The notes: generated by a model not told the origin, from the sequence alone. A DNA stretch of 64,000 bases from Bacillota bacterium (GCA_023443745.1 JAEZTB010000042.1:310001-374000); one strand, 5' to 3'. Shown: positions 17,885 to 27,223, numbered from the stretch's first letter. Translations and numbers: made by a program.

Positions 17885-17952
17885 AAGCTTCAAAAAGGAT
17901 GCAGAGAGGTACTTGTGAACAATATCTCAAACCGCTTCCCTGAAATGAGAAA

Positions 17953-17984
17953 GCCGCAAGCTTCATTCTTTGAAGACTTGCGGC
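17953..17984 (-). terminator. Terminator of the transketolase/aldolase operon
   Basis: Stem GCCGCAAG / CTTGCGGC with an inner CTTCA / TGAAG stem, 22 bases after the aldolase stop. The following minus-strand sequence is only moderately T-rich (CTTTCTCATTTC). Confidence 0.7.
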
Positions 17985-18006
17985 ATCACCATCATATTTC
18001 TTTTTT

Positions 18007-19053
18007 TCAGGCCATATTTTTTCTGAACTTCTCAACTTCCCAGTTCAACAGAAAGTCTACCTCCCGCTCCGGAAGCAAATCCACATCTTCATAGCGATTC
18101 AGTTTGCAGACTTCAACGCAGAACCCCAGCACACTCTCGGTTTCTTTGGCCTTTTTAACAGATGAAGCAATGATATAAACCTGATTCATATACACGATCA
18201 CATTGGGTTTTCCGTAATCTGCAATGAAGGCTTTCAATTGCTCACATTCGTTACCTTCTGTCAGGGCCATGATTTTCTTCCCGCAGAATACCACACTGTC
18301 GGGGCAGAATGTATGCTTGTTTTCCGAAAGCAAGTCCACGGCTTGAAGGATATCCTGCGCTACCGCTCGATACACAATATCGTCCGCTGTATCACACATC
18401 TCTGACAGCAAGTCATAAATTTTCGTTACATTTTTATTGGCAGTATTATCATAGCCAAGATACTCTGCAATTCTGGAAATGACTTCCTCTGTGATTTCGA
18501 TGACTTCATCCGCCGATTTTGCGCTTACAATCAACCCGTGATTTTTCATGAATGCGATTCCTGATGTAGACATATTGACAAGATGATCCTTGCATTTCAC
18601 ATAATACTCCATACCGATTTCTATACCCGGAGTTGCATATCCAACCATAATCGCATCAGGGAACAATTCTTGAAGAACTTCCATTCCGCCGGCTCTCGAT
18701 GTAAGTACATTGACCAGCATTGGGTGGACGTGCAATGTGACAGTATCAGTCATCGCATGGAGAAATGTTTCAATGGCGGGTCGTGGACCACGTATATAGG
18801 CTTTATTTTGAAGACTCTCTCCCAACTCGACATCGACTTGTGACTTTTGACCCATAGCGAAAAAGTCCCTGAATATTTTGGGGTTGACTACAGAATACCC
18901 GTTGTTGTCTCTGATATCCGCAAGCTGTATACCCATCCCTTTAATAAGCATTTCATCTTCTTTTGTTTTTACGGAAGAATTTCCACCGCCGGCCTGAACA
19001 AGATCTTCTCTCATCCCGGCATATTTTGAAATTTTAATCAGCTCACTTACCAT
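18007..19053 (-). CDS. Class II aldolase/adducin-family protein
   Basis: 348 residues, longer than single-domain fuculose-phosphate aldolases (about 215) and closer to the aldolase half of rhamnulose-phosphate aldolase fusions, with which it shares the opening AGGGNSSVK. The zinc ligands are visible as His108 and His110 (LHVHP) and His172 (MKNHGL). A C-terminal region of about 150 residues after the aldolase fold (from DIVYRAVAQDIL on) is unassigned. Such enzymes split a ketose phosphate, or act as epimerases or decarboxylases on the same scaffold. It is the last gene of the operon with the ABC importer, SDR, split transketolase and alcohol dehydrogenase. The substrate cannot be read from the sequence. 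Confidence 0.82.
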   Translation of the reverse strand: MVSELIKISKYAGMREDLVQAGGGNSSVKTKEDEMLIKGMGIQLADIRDNNGYSVVNPKIFRDFFAMGQKSQVDVELGESLQNKAYIRGPRPAIETFLHAMTDTVTLHVHPMLVNVLTSRAGGMEVLQELFPDAIMVGYATPGIEIGMEYYVKCKDHLVNMSTSGIAFMKNHGLIVSAKSADEVIEITEEVISRIAEYLGYDNTANKNVTKIYDLLSEMCDTADDIVYRAVAQDILQAVDLLSENKHTFCPDSVVFCGKKIMALTEGNECEQLKAFIADYGKPNVIVYMNQVYIIASSVKKAKETESVLGFCVEVCKLNRYEDVDLLPEREVDFLLNWEVEKFRKNMA

Positions 19054-19074
19054 AGCTTTATCCTCTTTTCAAAT

Positions 19075-20112
19075 CTAGATACGTATGATTGCCTTAATGA
19101 TTTTGTCTTTCAACGCAAGGCTTTCTTCAAAAGCTCTTTGGGATTCATCCAGCGTATAGGAATGGGATACGACTTTTTCAAGCTGTGTTCCATGCTTGCC
19201 CACAAGCTCTGCAGCAGTCATCAATTCTGTTGTAAATCGGAAAACAGTCAGAAGATCTCCTTCCTTACGCAGTAAAGTATTGATATCCAACGCAATTGAT
19301 TCTGCGCTCGACATGCCGACCATTACGATGGTTCCGCCTTTTTTCATCAGTTGAATGGACTGGGCCTGGGTAAATTTGCTGCCCGCAGTTTCAAATACCA
19401 ACGGGGAGCCTTTACCTCCGGTTAATCTCAATACTTCCTGTACAGTATCAGTCTCGGTGCCGTTGATTACATTTGTTGCACCCAATTCCCGGGCCTTGTC
19501 AAGCCTGGTCTTTACCAGATCAACAACAGTAATATCCCTGATACCATTTTCCTGAAGCGCTAAGACAGTCATAAGGCCGATAGAGCCTGCCCCCAGAACA
19601 ACAGCGGCATCACCGTATTGAGGCTTCGCACGCTTTACCGCATGGAGCGCAACTGAAAAAGGTTCCAATAGACATGCGCGTTCCGGCGGGCAATCACTTG
19701 GCATCAAAAAAGCTTTACTGGCAGGGCATGCAAAATATTCTTGCATGGCTCCGTCGGTATAAGCATTGCCCAGGAATTGGGGTGAGCCTGTAGAACATAG
19801 GTTTTCCCTACCGGAACGACAGAATTCGCAATGACCGCAACCGCGTGTCGGATCCAGCGCGACTTTATCTCCGGGCTTGAGGGACTTAACCTTTGCACCG
19901 GCTTGAACAACCGTACCGCACACCTCATGGCCCAATATGCGTGAACCTTCAATTCTGGCCGCACCTATATGAAAATCGGTAAAAAAGTGCAGATCCGAAC
20001 CACATATGCCCATACAGTCAACATGAACCAGCACTTCGTCTTCATTATAATGCGGAATCGGACGATCTTGAATTTCAATCTTTCCCGGCCTTGTAAGTAC
20101 AGCAGCTTTCAT
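19075..20112 (-). CDS. Zinc-dependent alcohol/polyol dehydrogenase (MDR family)
   Basis: 345 residues. Catalytic zinc motifs CGSDLHFF and GHEVCG; structural zinc set of four cysteines in CGHCEFCRSGRENLC; nucleotide motif GAGSIGLMTVLA. It resembles sorbitol or threonine dehydrogenases of the medium-chain family, oxidising a secondary alcohol with NAD or NADP. It lies 38 bases after the transketolase C-terminal subunit and 21 bases before the aldolase gene. With the SDR at 21951 it gives the pathway two redox steps. Confidence 0.9.
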   Translation of the reverse strand: MKAAVLTRPGKIEIQDRPIPHYNEDEVLVHVDCMGICGSDLHFFTDFHIGAARIEGSRILGHEVCGTVVQAGAKVKSLKPGDKVALDPTRGCGHCEFCRSGRENLCSTGSPQFLGNAYTDGAMQEYFACPASKAFLMPSDCPPERACLLEPFSVALHAVKRAKPQYGDAAVVLGAGSIGLMTVLALQENGIRDITVVDLVKTRLDKARELGATNVINGTETDTVQEVLRLTGGKGSPLVFETAGSKFTQAQSIQLMKKGGTIVMVGMSSAESIALDINTLLRKEGDLLTVFRFTTELMTAAELVGKHGTQLEKVVSHSYTLDESQRAFEESLALKDKIIKAIIRI

Positions 20113-20150
20113 TAAAAATCCCCCTATATACCATGAAAATACGAATGAGA

Positions 20151-21095
20151 TTAGTCTTTTTTTCTTTTACGGCTTATTGCTTTTAGCGTTGCATTTTTTA
20201 TATCTTCAACAGTCAAATGATAGAATTTCCCCAAATCTTCCGGGCTTCCGGATCGGCCAAATACGTCCTGAAGGCCGATTGTTTCAAGAGGAACGGGTTC
20301 ATTGTGGATCAGTGCATCACTGACCGCACCGGCTAAGCCACCGATTACATTATGATCCTCGGCCGTGACCATAGAGCCTGTTTTTTGGGCATATTTTTTA
20401 ATAAGCTCTTCGTCAATGGGTTTAACGGAGGCCATATCAATGACTGCCGCATGAATCTTCTCTTTCTCCAGCAACTCCGAGGCTTCCATACATCTGCTGA
20501 CCATGTCACCAATGCCAATCAGAGTAACATCTCCGCCATCTTTCAAAACAGTTCCCTTCCCAATTTCAAAGGTGCATGCTTCCGGGACTGAATAGATTTC
20601 AGGCGAACTCAACCTCCCAAAGCGGAGATAGACCGGCCCTTCATATTGAATGGCCGCTTCCATGCACTTATAGGTTTCAATGGTATCTGCCGGGACCATG
20701 ACAACCATGCCCGGAATCGTTCGCATTAACGAAATATCTTCCACACACTGATGAGACCCGCCGTCTGCTCCGATCAGCACTCCCCCGTGGGTTGCAGCGA
20801 TTTTTACATTCAGGTGCGGATACGCTATACTGTTGCGGATTTGCTCGTAGGAGCGACCAGCCGTAAACATGGCGAAAGAGCTGGCAAAAACAGTGGCTCC
20901 GCAGGCCGCAAAACCGGCGGCATATCCAATCATGTTGTTTTCGGCAATGCCCATGTTTGTGAATCGTTCGGGAAACTCTTTAGCAAAGTGAACAGTCTGC
21001 GTTGCCTTTGAAAGATCAGCATCAAAGACATAAAACGGATATTTCTTTCCTAAATCAACCAATGCCTGGCCATATGCTTCTCTTGTAGAACTCAT
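20151..21095 (-). CDS. Transketolase, C-terminal subunit
   Basis: 314 residues: the pyrimidine-binding and C-terminal domains of a split transketolase. The catalytic Glu lies in MGIAENNMIGYAAG, and GGSHQCVEDISLMRTIPGM and TAEDHNVIGGLAGAV are family landmarks. With the adjacent N-terminal subunit it makes a thiamine-diphosphate enzyme that moves a two-carbon ketol unit between sugar phosphates. It begins 13 bases after the N-terminal subunit. A dedicated transketolase inside a transporter operon suggests a substrate outside normal pentose-phosphate metabolism. Confidence 0.92.
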   Translation of the reverse strand: MSSTREAYGQALVDLGKKYPFYVFDADLSKATQTVHFAKEFPERFTNMGIAENNMIGYAAGFAACGATVFASSFAMFTAGRSYEQIRNSIAYPHLNVKIAATHGGVLIGADGGSHQCVEDISLMRTIPGMVVMVPADTIETYKCMEAAIQYEGPVYLRFGRLSSPEIYSVPEACTFEIGKGTVLKDGGDVTLIGIGDMVSRCMEASELLEKEKIHAAVIDMASVKPIDEELIKKYAQKTGSMVTAEDHNVIGGLAGAVSDALIHNEPVPLETIGLQDVFGRSGSPEDLGKFYHLTVEDIKNATLKAISRKRKKD

Positions 21096-21108
21096 ACCTC
21101 ACCCTTCT

Positions 21109-21936
21109 TTACGCGTTATTTTCCAGTTCCGCCATAGCTGCCAAATATTGCTCATCATTGATGGAAGCGCCGTGCCAGCCTGCTTGATTTTCCATGAAAT
21201 GTACATTCTTTCCCTTGACAGTCTTGCAGATCATGATGGTGGGCTTTCCCTTATACTGTTTTGCAGTCTCGGTTGCAGAAATCAGCGCTTCGATATCATG
21301 ACCGTCAATCTCTATAACATTCCATCCAAAGGCGTTAAACTTCTCTTTTACAGGATAGATTGACATAAGCTTATCGACATCGCCATCGATTTGCAGATTA
21401 TTGTTATCCAGATATACAATCAGATTGTCCAGACAATTATGGCCCGCACTCATAACTGCTTCCCAAACCATACCTTCCTGCATTTCACCATCGCCCAGAA
21501 CTGCATAAACATGATATTTTTTACCGGCTTTCTTACCGTAGCAAGCCATACCGCATGCTGCTGAAATCCCTTGCCCCAATGATCCTGTAGACATATCAAC
21601 GCCGGGTGTTTTTTTCATATCCGGGTGCCCCTGCAATATGCTGTCCACATGGCGCAATGTTTTCAAAACCTCTTTACTAAAATACCCGCGCTGTGCCAAA
21701 GCGGCATATAATGCAGGAGCTGCATGGCCTTTAGACAGAACAAATCGATCCCGGTCTTCCCATTGCGGCTGATCCGGATCAATGTTCATTTCACGAAAAT
21801 ACAATACAGTCAGAATTTCTGCAATTGACAGGGATCCGCCAGGATGTCCTGAGCCTCCGAAATGTATTGCTTCTATGATTCCCTTTCGTATTTCCTTGGC
21901 AATGACTTTCAGCTCCGTAACGGAATAATCTTTCAT
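21109..21936 (-). CDS. Transketolase, N-terminal (thiamine diphosphate-binding) subunit
   Basis: 275 residues. The ThDP motif is GDGEMQEGMVWEA through NLIVYLDNNNLQ, and substrate-site histidines lie in FGGSGHPGGSLS and SKGHAAPALYA. AGGAGG precedes the ATG. It follows the SDR gene after 14 bases and pairs with the next gene. Confidence 0.92.
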   Translation of the reverse strand: MKDYSVTELKVIAKEIRKGIIEAIHFGGSGHPGGSLSIAEILTVLYFREMNIDPDQPQWEDRDRFVLSKGHAAPALYAALAQRGYFSKEVLKTLRHVDSILQGHPDMKKTPGVDMSTGSLGQGISAACGMACYGKKAGKKYHVYAVLGDGEMQEGMVWEAVMSAGHNCLDNLIVYLDNNNLQIDGDVDKLMSIYPVKEKFNAFGWNVIEIDGHDIEALISATETAKQYKGKPTIMICKTVKGKNVHFMENQAGWHGASINDEQYLAAMAELENNA

Positions 21937-21950
21937 TTTGAATACTCCTC

Positions 21951-22712
21951 CTAAAGCTCTCTGCGATTCAGGGCAAATGCTTGTCCGGTGGGTCCGGTAA
22001 CATTTGACTGGGTCGCTACAAATAACATCAGATCCATCAAGTCCATAGGGTCCTTATTGATTTCACTGGTTTTGGCCAGGTCGGCATTTGCCTTTAGCCC
22101 ATCACCAGGATCATTCAGCGCAGTATTGACCGGTCCGGGTATCAATTCATTGACACAGATATTGTATTCGTACAACTCTTCTGCAAGACAGCGTGCAAGC
22201 ATCCACTGCCCGGCTTTTGAGCACGAATAATCAGACAGATTCGCAGATGCGCGTCTGCCTCTGCCGGTACCGGAAAACATGATCTTTCCACCATTAGGGT
22301 TTTTGATCATATACGGCAATGCGGCACGGACTGTGTAATAACCGCCCAGCATATTAATTTCGATTGTCTTCTTCCAAAGCTTCGGCTCTGATTCCAAAAC
22401 ACTTTTACGTTCCAAAACCACACCGGCATTGGAATATACGATATCTATCTGACCGAATTTCTCAATACAATCGGTAACTGCGTTGCACAGCCCTTCATAG
22501 TCTGTAACATCACATTCGCAGCCATCGGCACTCAACCCTTCATTCCTGAGCTCAGCAATCTTCTGATCAATGGTTTCCTTTCCCAAAGCTACTATGTATA
22601 CCCTTGCTCCTGCCCGTGCAAAAGCGGTTGCGGCAGCGCCGCCGATTCCCTGTGCCCCGCCTGTAATAAAGGCTACCTGGCCTCTTAAAGAATTTTTATA
22701 TTCACTAATCAT
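21951..22712 (-). CDS. SDR-family oxidoreductase
   Basis: 253 residues. Rossmann motif TGGAQGIGG (residues 17-25), SNAG, Ser147 and the Tyr162-x3-Lys166 pair (DYSCSKAG). It reduces or oxidises a carbonyl/hydroxyl pair with NAD(P). The substrate is unknown. It is the first metabolic gene after the transporter, 48 bases downstream of the second ATPase gene. The C-terminus (TGQAFALNRREL) departs from the usual VDGG ending of the family. Confidence 0.88.
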   Translation of the reverse strand: MISEYKNSLRGQVAFITGGAQGIGGAAATAFARAGARVYIVALGKETIDQKIAELRNEGLSADGCECDVTDYEGLCNAVTDCIEKFGQIDIVYSNAGVVLERKSVLESEPKLWKKTIEINMLGGYYTVRAALPYMIKNPNGGKIMFSGTGRGRRASANLSDYSCSKAGQWMLARCLAEELYEYNICVNELIPGPVNTALNDPGDGLKANADLAKTSEINKDPMDLMDLMLFVATQSNVTGPTGQAFALNRREL

Positions 22713-22760
22713 CGTTTATTTCTTCTTTCTTCTTCTTTCCTAGATTGATTGTATTAGTAC

Positions 22761-23516
22761 TCACCACCATTTGATCTGTTCGGTGACATGTTTGCGCAAT
22801 GCAATAAATTCAGGACTCGTAATATCTCGTGGATAAGGCAGGTTATTGGATATCTCCTCCTTGATTTTTGCGGGTTTATTTGAAAGAATCAGGATCTTTT
22901 CAGACAAATAAACCGCCTCCTCGACATTATGAGTAATGAACACAACTGTAGTTCCCATCTCACGCCATAAACGCAAGACTTCATCCTCCAGGTAAAATCT
23001 TAATTTGATGTCCATCTGGCCATATGGTTCATCCATGAGAAGCAAGTCGGGCTGCATAGCAAAAGCGCGTCCAATAATAATGCGTTGTGCGGAGCTGACT
23101 GACAGCTGGTTCGGATAAACATTTCGGAACTGACCCATACCCAGTAGCTTGATAATTTTCTCCACACGCTCATTGATTTCTTTTTTAGGGAGCTTTTTTA
23201 ATTCCAATCCGAAGCGGATGTTCTCTTCAACGGTTTTCCAGGGGTAAGCCGACGGCTCCTGAAAAACGAAGGCCAGGTTATGCTCTTTTGGATTTGCCGG
23301 TTTACCGTCAATCAGCAAGCTGCCGGACGTAGGTTCGATCAATTTTGTCAGCAGGTTAAGAAATGTCGTCTTTCCGCATCCTGTAGGACCAACAACACAA
23401 ACAAATTCTCCCTTTTTGATGTTAAAAGAAACATCATCAAGAACGAGCAAATCACCGAAGCTTTTCGTCAAATGCTCCACCTTTACTTTAATAGGACGGT
23501 TGTCTATTTCACTCAT
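22761..23516 (-). CDS. Sulfonate/nitrate-type ABC transporter ATPase 1, degenerate signature
   Basis: 251 residues, TauB/SsuB-like. Walker A GPTGCGKT (43-50), Q-loop Gln86, Walker B with Asp162 and Glu163, and switch His196 (ITHN) are intact. The ABC signature, normally LSGGxxQR, reads LSVSSAQR (138-145), and the D-loop is GQMD instead of GALD. This is not a frameshift. The partner ATPase at 23534 has a canonical signature but lacks the switch histidine, so together they would form one consensus and one degenerate ATP site. AAGGAGG precedes the ATG; the gene follows its partner after 17 bases. Confidence 0.92.
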   Translation of the reverse strand: MSEIDNRPIKVKVEHLTKSFGDLLVLDDVSFNIKKGEFVCVVGPTGCGKTTFLNLLTKLIEPTSGSLLIDGKPANPKEHNLAFVFQEPSAYPWKTVEENIRFGLELKKLPKKEINERVEKIIKLLGMGQFRNVYPNQLSVSSAQRIIIGRAFAMQPDLLLMDEPYGQMDIKLRFYLEDEVLRLWREMGTTVVFITHNVEEAVYLSEKILILSNKPAKIKEEISNNLPYPRDITSPEFIALRKHVTEQIKWW

Positions 23517-23533
23517 TGGCTATTTCCTCCTTA

Positions 23534-24304
23534 TTACAGCGCTAAGTCTGTATTGTCAGAAACCTTCTGACGGAACTCCAGAAATTCAGGAGACATTTGA
23601 TCCCTGGGACGGGGCAGATTGTTCATATAGATTTCCTTGATGGTAGCAGGACATTCACTGAGAAGCACTATACGATCACTTAGGTATACAGCCTCTTCGA
23701 TATTATTTGTTACGAATATGACCGTTCTCTTTTGATGCTCCCATATACGGGCCAGCTCATCTTCCATGGCATAACGTGTCTGGGCATCCAAGGCACCGAA
23801 GGGTTCATCCATTAATAAGATTTCAGGATTATAGGTATAGGCCCGAGCTATTCCCACACGCTGCTTCATACCACCCGAAAGCTGACTTGGGTAGGCTTTT
23901 TCAAAGCCTTTCAGTCCAACCAGCTCAATATTTTTCTGTGCTATTTCACGGCGTTCCTTTTTAGGAACACCCGCAAACTTTAGGCCAAGCTCTGTGTTTT
24001 CCATGACAGTTTTCCACGGCATTAAGGCTGTGGTCTGAAAGACCATTCCTATACGCGGATCGCTGCCTCGGATAGCTTTTCCTTCTAATTCAATGGTGCC
24101 TGAGCTCGGTTCTATAAGACCTTCGATCATATTCATGAGGACGGATTTCCCACAGCGGCCGGGCCCCAATATAACAACAAACTCATTTTCGTAAACATCC
24201 AGATTGATATCATGGACCACTTCAAGCTTTTCTCCGCCGTTTTCCTCAAAGGATTTAGAAATGCTCTTAATGCTTAGAATTACTTTTTTATCATCCATGG
24301 GCAA
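23534..24304 (-). CDS. Sulfonate/nitrate-type ABC transporter ATPase 2, lacks switch histidine
   Basis: 256 residues from a TTG, or 254 from the ATG at 24298. Walker A GPGRCGKS (47-54), Gln90, canonical signature LSGGMKQR (142-149), Walker B Asp166/Glu167 and GALD are present. The switch histidine is replaced by Asn200 (FVTNNIEEA where VTHD is usual); the DNA reads ACA AAT AAT. It overlaps the end of the upstream permease gene by about 20 bases. It should heterodimerise with the ATPase at 22761 under the two permeases. Confidence 0.92.
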   Translation of the reverse strand: MPMDDKKVILSIKSISKSFEENGGEKLEVVHDINLDVYENEFVVILGPGRCGKSVLMNMIEGLIEPSSGTIELEGKAIRGSDPRIGMVFQTTALMPWKTVMENTELGLKFAGVPKKERREIAQKNIELVGLKGFEKAYPSQLSGGMKQRVGIARAYTYNPEILLMDEPFGALDAQTRYAMEDELARIWEHQKRTVIFVTNNIEEAVYLSDRIVLLSECPATIKEIYMNNLPRPRDQMSPEFLEFRQKVSDNTDLAL

Positions 24305-25089
24305 ACCAACCTTTCAATCAAAGATGTAATAACCGCCAATAATGCACCGATAATGCCAATGGTAATCATAGCAACCAATACCAGCGGCATATCGTCACCG
24401 TTCATGCCGCGGACTACCAGAAAGCCTACTCCTGCATTGGCACCAACCATTTCAGCTGCAAGGACGACAGTCCAGGCTACACTTGTGGAAGTACGAATAC
24501 CTGCGAAAATCACCGGAAGTGCAGCGGGAATAGCAATCTCCGTTAATATCTGACGCTTTGAGCCATTAAAGGCCGTGCCGACATCCAAATAAATCTGTTC
24601 AATGCTTTGCATGCCTGCTCTGGTATTGATAACAACTGCCATAATAGCGCCGATAAACACAATCAAAACCTTGGAGAATTCACCGATACCAAACCAGATC
24701 GTAATAAGCGGGATCCATGCAAGTGGAGGAATCGGGCGAATAAGCTCAAAAATTGCGCCAAAAAAAGCATTCATTTTTTTGTTCCAACCAATCAGAACAC
24801 CGAATAAAATACCAAGGATCCAGCTGACAACCAATGCGATTAAAATACGTCGCAAGCTGACGAAAATATGACCTATAAAGCTGACCCGCATGACGGGCTT
24901 CTGGAGCAGCATGAGAAAGCGGTTCCAGGTTGCTGCGGGTGTAGGGAACAACTCAGGATTTTTAGAAGATACCACAAACCACGCAAGTATCAGTAAGCCA
25001 ATAGAAACCAATGGCAATACTCTATAAAGCTTTTCCAATGGCGTGTATTGCTCTTTACTTCCACTTGATTTTCCTTTCCTGACCATCAT
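24280..25089 (-). CDS. Sulfonate/nitrate-type ABC transporter permease 2
   Basis: 269 residues, six predicted membrane segments, SsuC/TauC-like. Coupling region DVGTAFNGSKRQILTEIAIPAALPVIFAGIRTSTSVAWTVVLAAEM (only the family pattern, partly shown). The start overlaps the stop of permease 1 by 4 bases (ATGA). It is clearly distinct from permease 1, supporting a heterodimeric channel. Confidence 0.9.
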   Translation of the reverse strand: MMVRKGKSSGSKEQYTPLEKLYRVLPLVSIGLLILAWFVVSSKNPELFPTPAATWNRFLMLLQKPVMRVSFIGHIFVSLRRILIALVVSWILGILFGVLIGWNKKMNAFFGAIFELIRPIPPLAWIPLITIWFGIGEFSKVLIVFIGAIMAVVINTRAGMQSIEQIYLDVGTAFNGSKRQILTEIAIPAALPVIFAGIRTSTSVAWTVVLAAEMVGANAGVGFLVVRGMNGDDMPLVLVAMITIGIIGALLAVITSLIERLVCPWMIKK

Positions 25090-25916
25090 ACTTTCCCTCC
25101 CTTGACAAGCCGCTTTTCAAAAAAGCCGAGAATAGCAGCAAAGATTGCGCCGAATCCGCCGATTACTGCCATGCCCAGCAAAATGATGTCCGGCCGTACA
25201 AAGTTGCGTCCCATCTGAATCATATAGCCAAGCCCTGCATTTGCGGCAAGCATCTCTGCAGCAACCAAAGTAGACCAGGAATTTCCCAGTGCTACACGAA
25301 TACCTGCGAACATAACCGGCAGGGACGACGGTATTCCCACTCTTAAAAAAGTCGTGAAGTTTGAAGCACCACATGTTTTAGCGACATTTATCAGAGTCTG
25401 TTTTGTTTGTTTTATGCCGGTATATGAATTAATAACGCAAGGGACAAAGGCCGAAAAGAAAATAATAAATGCCTTCGCCTGGAGACCGATACCTAACCAT
25501 ACAATGGTTAAAGGAATCCAGGAAACAGGCGGGATTGGACGCAATATTTCAAACAGCGGGCTTATCATGGCGTTCGCGCCCCTGTACCATCCCATGATCA
25601 GGCCAATAGGCACCCCAATAACAATGGCTAAAACCAGGCCCGTCACAGCCACTTGCAGGCTGGCCAGGATATTGACCTGCAAAGTGGAACCGTCAGGCCT
25701 TGTGTCATATAATTTCACAAAGAAAAGCTTAACCAGTTCAGTAGGCTTAGACAGATATTTTGATGAAACAATATTCGTTTGTATGGCCACCTGCCATATA
25801 AAGAGGAAAGAGAGAATTCCCGCGACTGAAAGCATGGTATAGGTATATTTACTTGCTCCCTCGCCGCGATTTAAAACGCTTGTATTGCTCTTTTTTCTGC
25901 TGCTCAAGAATCTCAC
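25086..25916 (-). CDS. Sulfonate/nitrate-type ABC transporter permease 1
   Basis: 276 residues with six predicted membrane segments and the family stretch ILRPIPPVSWIPLTIVWLG; the coupling helix is around NVAKTCGASNFTTFLRVGIP. It lies 95 bases downstream of the binding-protein gene, separated from it by a hairpin at 25944-25979 that may lower expression of permease relative to binding protein. Confidence 0.9.
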   Translation of the reverse strand: MRFLSSRKKSNTSVLNRGEGASKYTYTMLSVAGILSFLFIWQVAIQTNIVSSKYLSKPTELVKLFFVKLYDTRPDGSTLQVNILASLQVAVTGLVLAIVIGVPIGLIMGWYRGANAMISPLFEILRPIPPVSWIPLTIVWLGIGLQAKAFIIFFSAFVPCVINSYTGIKQTKQTLINVAKTCGASNFTTFLRVGIPSSLPVMFAGIRVALGNSWSTLVAAEMLAANAGLGYMIQMGRNFVRPDIILLGMAVIGGFGAIFAAILGFFEKRLVKGGKV

Positions 25917-25943
25917 CTGACCTTTAATAAATGATTATTAATA

Positions 25944-25979
25944 AAAGAGCACATGGTTCAAGAAAAGCATGTGCTCTTT
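25944..25979 (-). terminator. Hairpin between binding-protein and permease genes
   Basis: Perfect 12-bp stem AAAGAGCACATG / CATGTGCTCTTT with a 12-base loop, 32 bases after the binding-protein stop. A short T run follows on the minus strand. Probably an attenuator or 3' stabiliser inside the operon. Confidence 0.65.
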
Positions 25980-26011
25980 GAAACACTGATTACATATTGA
26001 GATTAGAGTGC

Positions 26012-27223
26012 CTATTTGATTCCGAAATCAGCGGCTGCTGCTTTAGCGACGGACGAATCAAAGCAATCGTTGTTCAAAATAAAGGTGCGTTTTTCCGAAT
26101 CATACTTACCCTGACCAATAAAAAAGTCCAACATGACCAGAAGGTCAGCCTCGGTCTGGGATACCTTGCGGCCGGCCAGACCCTGCACATCATCAATTTC
26201 AGTCAGCATGTTATTAATGATTGTTTTAGAGCTCTGGAAAGCGTAGGTTTTCGTCAAGGCTGCTGCTGTGTCTTTAGTTGCGCTGACGCCTTCTTCAACA
26301 CAGGTTTCATACAGATAAGCAGCGTATTCATCCTGATGCTCTGCAAAGTAATCCTGTGCTTTTACAAATACTTCATAGAAAGTCTTGACTGTATCAAATT
26401 TATTTTTCAAGGCATCTTCTGTTGCTACCATACCTGAAGCCAATACGCTTCCATCAGCCGCACTTGCTGCCTTGACATGTCCTTCGGCTTCAACGCTTAA
26501 GGCAGTATTCATCCAAACGCCTGCACCGTCTGCTTGTCCGCCAAGAAATGCAGATTTTGCGCTTGCAACGTCCATATTGATAATAGTAACATCATTCAGA
26601 GTGAGTCCGATCTTCTCCAGAGTGTCCAGGAAGACCATATATACAGTTGTACCAACTGGCATTACCCAGGTAGTACCTTTCCAATCTTCTGCTGTGCCGT
26701 AAATCTCAGGATAATCCTTTATATGCCCCTTCCCTGATTTTGCAATTTTAGAATCAGGTCTGACATACAAGCACTGTTCCTGCTCGTAATCAATAACGCC
26801 AATACATTTGATTGGATAGCCAAGCAAACCGTTAAGAACTCCTGGTGCGCCACTGGCTCCAATATCCCAACTGGCATTGGCCTCCATCATTGCAGGACCA
26901 TTGTCAAATGACTGATAATTCAACTCGAGACCTGCTTTTTCAAACCACCCTTTCTGATCAGCGCCATATATAATTGCACTGTATAGAGAGCCCGAGAAAT
27001 AGCCTAAATTAAGGGTTGTCTTTTTTGCTAAAGGAGTGATTCCAAAAGAATCAAAAACCTCATCTCCGCTGCCGGTGGGTTTGGCGGATTCGCTTACACC
27101 CGGACTGGAGGTCTGGGGTGAAGGTGCAGTATTTCCGCAGCCTGTCAAAGCCACGCTGAGCAACATGATCATTGCCATAAAAAGCACCAAGACTCTCTTT
27201 GATTTTACAACTAATTTACCCAT
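26012..27223 (-). CDS. Sulfonate/nitrate-type substrate-binding lipoprotein
   Basis: About 403 residues. Frame open to 27265, but the ATG at 27223 has AAAGGGG at good spacing and begins a proper signal peptide (GKLVVKSKRVLVLFMAMIMLLSVALTGCG) with lipobox LTGC. The mature protein is of the SsuA/TauA/NrtA type: an opening LNLGYFSGSLYSAIIYGADQKGWF-like stretch, WDIGASGAPGVLNGLLGYPIK, then WVMPVGTTVYMV. Ligands of this class include alkanesulfonates, taurine, nitrate and some heterocycles; which one cannot be told. First gene of the operon, divergent from the LacI regulator and preceded by repeated TTTGGAT boxes. Confidence 0.88.
   Translation of the reverse strand: MGKLVVKSKRVLVLFMAMIMLLSVALTGCGNTAPSPQTSSPGVSESAKPTGSGDEVFDSFGITPLAKKTTLNLGYFSGSLYSAIIYGADQKGWFEKAGLELNYQSFDNGPAMMEANASWDIGASGAPGVLNGLLGYPIKCIGVIDYEQEQCLYVRPDSKIAKSGKGHIKDYPEIYGTAEDWKGTTWVMPVGTTVYMVFLDTLEKIGLTLNDVTIINMDVASAKSAFLGGQADGAGVWMNTALSVEAEGHVKAASAADGSVLASGMVATEDALKNKFDTVKTFYEVFVKAQDYFAEHQDEYAAYLYETCVEEGVSATKDTAAALTKTYAFQSSKTIINNMLTEIDDVQGLAGRKVSQTEADLLVMLDFFIGQGKYDSEKRTFILNNDCFDSSVAKAAAADFGIK

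Noticed and set aside
18007..22712. The known sulfoquinovose transketolase pathway
   Set aside because: Split transketolase and sulfonate-type importer fit, but no sulfosugar isomerase genes or sulfoquinovosidase are present and a class II aldolase is, so a direct assignment is not supported.
25354..25842. 162-residue plus-strand frame opposite a permease
   Set aside because: Antisense to a permease with a clear family sequence; no start signal.
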